A stretch of 64,000 nucleotides of DNA from Cercospora beticola (taxonomy: Eukaryota; Ascomycota; Dothideomycetes; Mycosphaerellales; Mycosphaerellaceae), in NCBI RefSeq assembly GCF_033473495.1, contig NC_088940.1, positions 372,001 through 436,000 of the forward strand, in the 5' to 3' direction. This document shows positions 63,401-64,000 of this stretch, one piece after another. The position numbers and the translations under genes were made by a program. Every line of letters starts with the position of its first letter. Position 1 is the first letter of the stretch. The notes beneath the pieces were generated by a model. The model was given only the letters and a program-made list of their open reading frames with translations. It was not told where the DNA came from and searched no databases.

Positions 63401-64000
63401 GTAGCATCGTAGTTGGCGTATTCCACCAGCACAGGAACTTCCGCGGCGGAACTGGCAAGCGCAGTCTGTACACTCTCGGATACATTATTGCGGATCAACA
63501 TTGCCACCATCCGGGTTGTTGATGGCACACCGACGGCCTCGTACGGAGGTGGACCTTCAGCAGGCAACTTCAGAGCTGAAGTCTCGATTCGTGACGGTAA
63601 TCCAGCATAGGGGGAGAGGAACGGTTTCGAGAAGGCCGGATTCACGAGCGTAGTCTCTGAAGAGGCAAACGACTGCGTGGGGTAAATGCCTTTACCGCTG
63701 CGTCTGCTCTTTTTCGAGGCAAGAGGGTCAAATGATGTCGGCCCAGAATCGAATTGAGGATGCTCGCCCCTCGCGAGCGCCCTTCGGGACTGGGTCAGAT
63801 CGTACAGCGTGTCGATGGAGGTCGTCAAATCGTGCAGAAGGTCTTCATAACGGGCTTCATCAAAGACGGCCGCTTTTTGTGGATGGGCCTCGCCCTCCTT
63901 GGCCAGTGGCTGACTCGCCTTTTGGATCCTCTCGGCTTCCTCTGTCACTTCGTGGATATTCGTGAGTACGCTCTCAACCGTCTCCGTAAGGCCTGCCTTG
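60499..64000 (-). CDS. Pseudokinase-trypsin-like protease fusion, HeLo-kinase type, 5' end cut
   Basis: The frame is open from the stop at 60499 to the window edge, with no ATG near the visible start; the GTG at 63948 is not a real start. Over 1165 residues are visible. The first 65 are helical and contain ARYEDLLHDLTTSIDTLYDL, similar to the segment between a HeLo domain and its kinase in fungal cell-death proteins. A kinase fold spans about 145-465 (numbered from 63948). PVLVEYANYD has no lysine in strand 3, HGNINSSS stands for HRDxxxxN, SFDLF for DFG, while the structural YDLYGLGLILLEIGLW is kept. It is therefore a pseudokinase. An IQ-like basic helix (LIQKRWRECKAAQ) follows near 620. The C-terminal third has a chymotrypsin-order triad: His near 796 (GMSVHHML), Asp near 948 (EIDWALFEL) and Ser near 1044 (GGDSGAWVIG). 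An acidic insert lies between His and Asp. Confidence 0.82.
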   Translation of the reverse strand, partial: KAGLTETVESVLTNIHEVTEEAERIQKASQPLAKEGEAHPQKAAVFDEARYEDLLHDLTTSIDTLYDLTQSRRALARGEHPQFDSGPTSFDPLASKKSRRSGKGIYPTQSFASSETTLVNPAFSKPFLSPYAGLPSRIETSALKLPAEGPPPYEAVGVPSTTRMVAMLIRNNVSESVQTALASSAAEVPVLVEYANYDATYRQTGVPPPLQRLEALAASFQPMRAESQTNLSLLGYFEDADQPRIGLVYDLPYSIHNKLHITSSAQALAPLSLLKLVQKGNKAQSSATEMAAPALEHRFRMALRLTEQLHALHARQLAHGNINSSSVIFTTTADETEANRLEQLRKPLWASFDLFSKCNIEGVRRATDFNVYRHPLDEPSSANREFPFDMKYDLYGLGLILLEIGLWTPIGDLYKPKYTLADFKLRIEKIWIPKLASKCGSAYMRAVETCLRLSDDTDTARLTPEGTYGILLQFLKRCCLLDDVGTSTELIPASELISEPSSPVQPYIPIQRKAVRQPSQVGSLTRQMSEPVELSRTPSLSNKSVAGPYRHHSMGMPSMREPNVARQASARALHASPRHSVAEAREQIELFKDRLQSKAQPSLNDFKRRVTLIQKRWRECKAAQRAREAAQQEAERSTERRSKSKREEFLDVTLPQHILDHWQSTMCYQVLTLAEKALKGLAESSSIRLAPYGESRETARPTIIVGCSSTAKVKHCLKRHLKYDPSIYDIRVKKEVIKRCRRSRRERAASDANHTRRSMAPWRDPNVEKAANPDYQEQPMCGASIGAYRYDEHLPPVSFGGVVLVDGHPYGMSVHHMLEPEDDPDDEAGEANDADDVDDDESETSSLGSSEGSDEEDDLSTVRPPSAHSSDEMPLPLHDDAGDCPGIVPGDMEEIAITQPALDDAIDLDLHAEEDDEDDADCGIDEDHLLSYRLGQVHASSGLRRTAQSLEGGFKSISQSLPQEIDWALFELVPPRVQPYNIIKGGRRYCRGRSDRKGNSFPTSIRKSDDLACTKVHCLGRTSGLGHGTISSTMELVKIHGRSTFSASWTVAGNFGIGGDSGAWVIGNDDGRVCGHVLASRAGRTYICPMDLLLEDIRATLGATEVSLPVLTEPISSRPASSRGSPTEMCMSEALNKLRLAEAEGGVAIPESPVRAGTGNRTVEPV

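Noticed and set aside
1..64000. tRNA, rRNA or CRISPR features
   Set aside because: I found no T-loop-like GTTCRANNC with a matching acceptor stem, no rRNA blocks and no regularly spaced repeats; the organism is eukaryotic, so CRISPR is not expected.
1..64000. Transposable elements
   Set aside because: No reverse transcriptase, integrase or transposase motif, and no long terminal or inverted repeats, were seen. The damaged genes lie among intact ones without an obvious element boundary.

Overview
The window is nuclear DNA from a filamentous ascomycete. The support is short introns (about 50-60 nt, GTRNGT donors, CTAAC or CTGAC branch sites, YAG acceptors), many single-exon genes, and typically fungal families: a HET domain, fungal rhodopsin-like seven-helix proteins, Och1, a Tpa1/Ofd1 dioxygenase and a Vps13 with chorein architecture. 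The overall style fits Dothideomycetes, perhaps Mycosphaerellales. That placement is inference; no marker in the window fixes the species.

Layout. 1-992 is the 3' part of a fungal rhodopsin-domain membrane protein. 1407-3305 is a Tpa1/Ofd1-type prolyl hydroxylase. 3810-4367 is a small helical protein of unknown role. 5777-8360 holds two tandem BTB/POZ genes with the same intron positions. 8911-9621 is a maleylacetoacetate isomerase. 10071-13492 holds two unknown membrane proteins separated by more than 2 kb without a convincing gene. 13939-15757 is a broken flavin monooxygenase. 16109-18259 is a HET-domain protein, 18725-19894 an acyl-CoA thioesterase-like protein and 20659-21803 a mitochondrial DUF3429 membrane protein. 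22625-32335 is an uninterrupted 3236-codon VPS13.

The second half holds an unknown signal-anchored protein (33712-34899), a family-16 methyltransferase (35952-36764), a proline iminopeptidase-like hydrolase (37434-38483), a second rhodopsin-domain protein (38789-40073) and two amino-acid transporters of different superfamilies (40902-42975 and 43573-45034). Next come a tail-to-tail pair of related lineage-restricted genes, one of them decaying (46952-51052), OCH1 (52179-53444), a CCDC97-like protein (56039-56836), a mitochondrial D-lactate dehydrogenase (57305-59077) and an alpha/beta hydrolase with one in-frame TGA (59298-60290). At the right edge a large minus-strand gene fuses a pseudokinase to a trypsin-like protease domain.

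How the parts work together. Most genes are housekeeping and independent of each other: lipid transfer (VPS13), Golgi mannosylation (OCH1), mitochondrial lactate oxidation (DLD), tyrosine catabolism (MAAI) and translation or oxygen sensing (Tpa1). A peptidase that releases N-terminal residues lies within 7 kb of two amino-acid permeases and a candidate membrane sensor, which could be a nutrient neighbourhood, but nothing in the sequence proves co-regulation. The most unusual item is the right-edge gene (60499 to beyond 64000). It combines a helical N-terminal segment reminiscent of HeLo-kinase proteins, a kinase fold without catalytic residues, an IQ-like helix and a C-terminal domain with a full His-Asp-Ser triad. 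That suggests a fungal self/non-self or cell-death executor in which a pseudokinase controls a protease. Four loci (monooxygenase, hydrolase, permease splice site, inverted paralogue) show recent damage.
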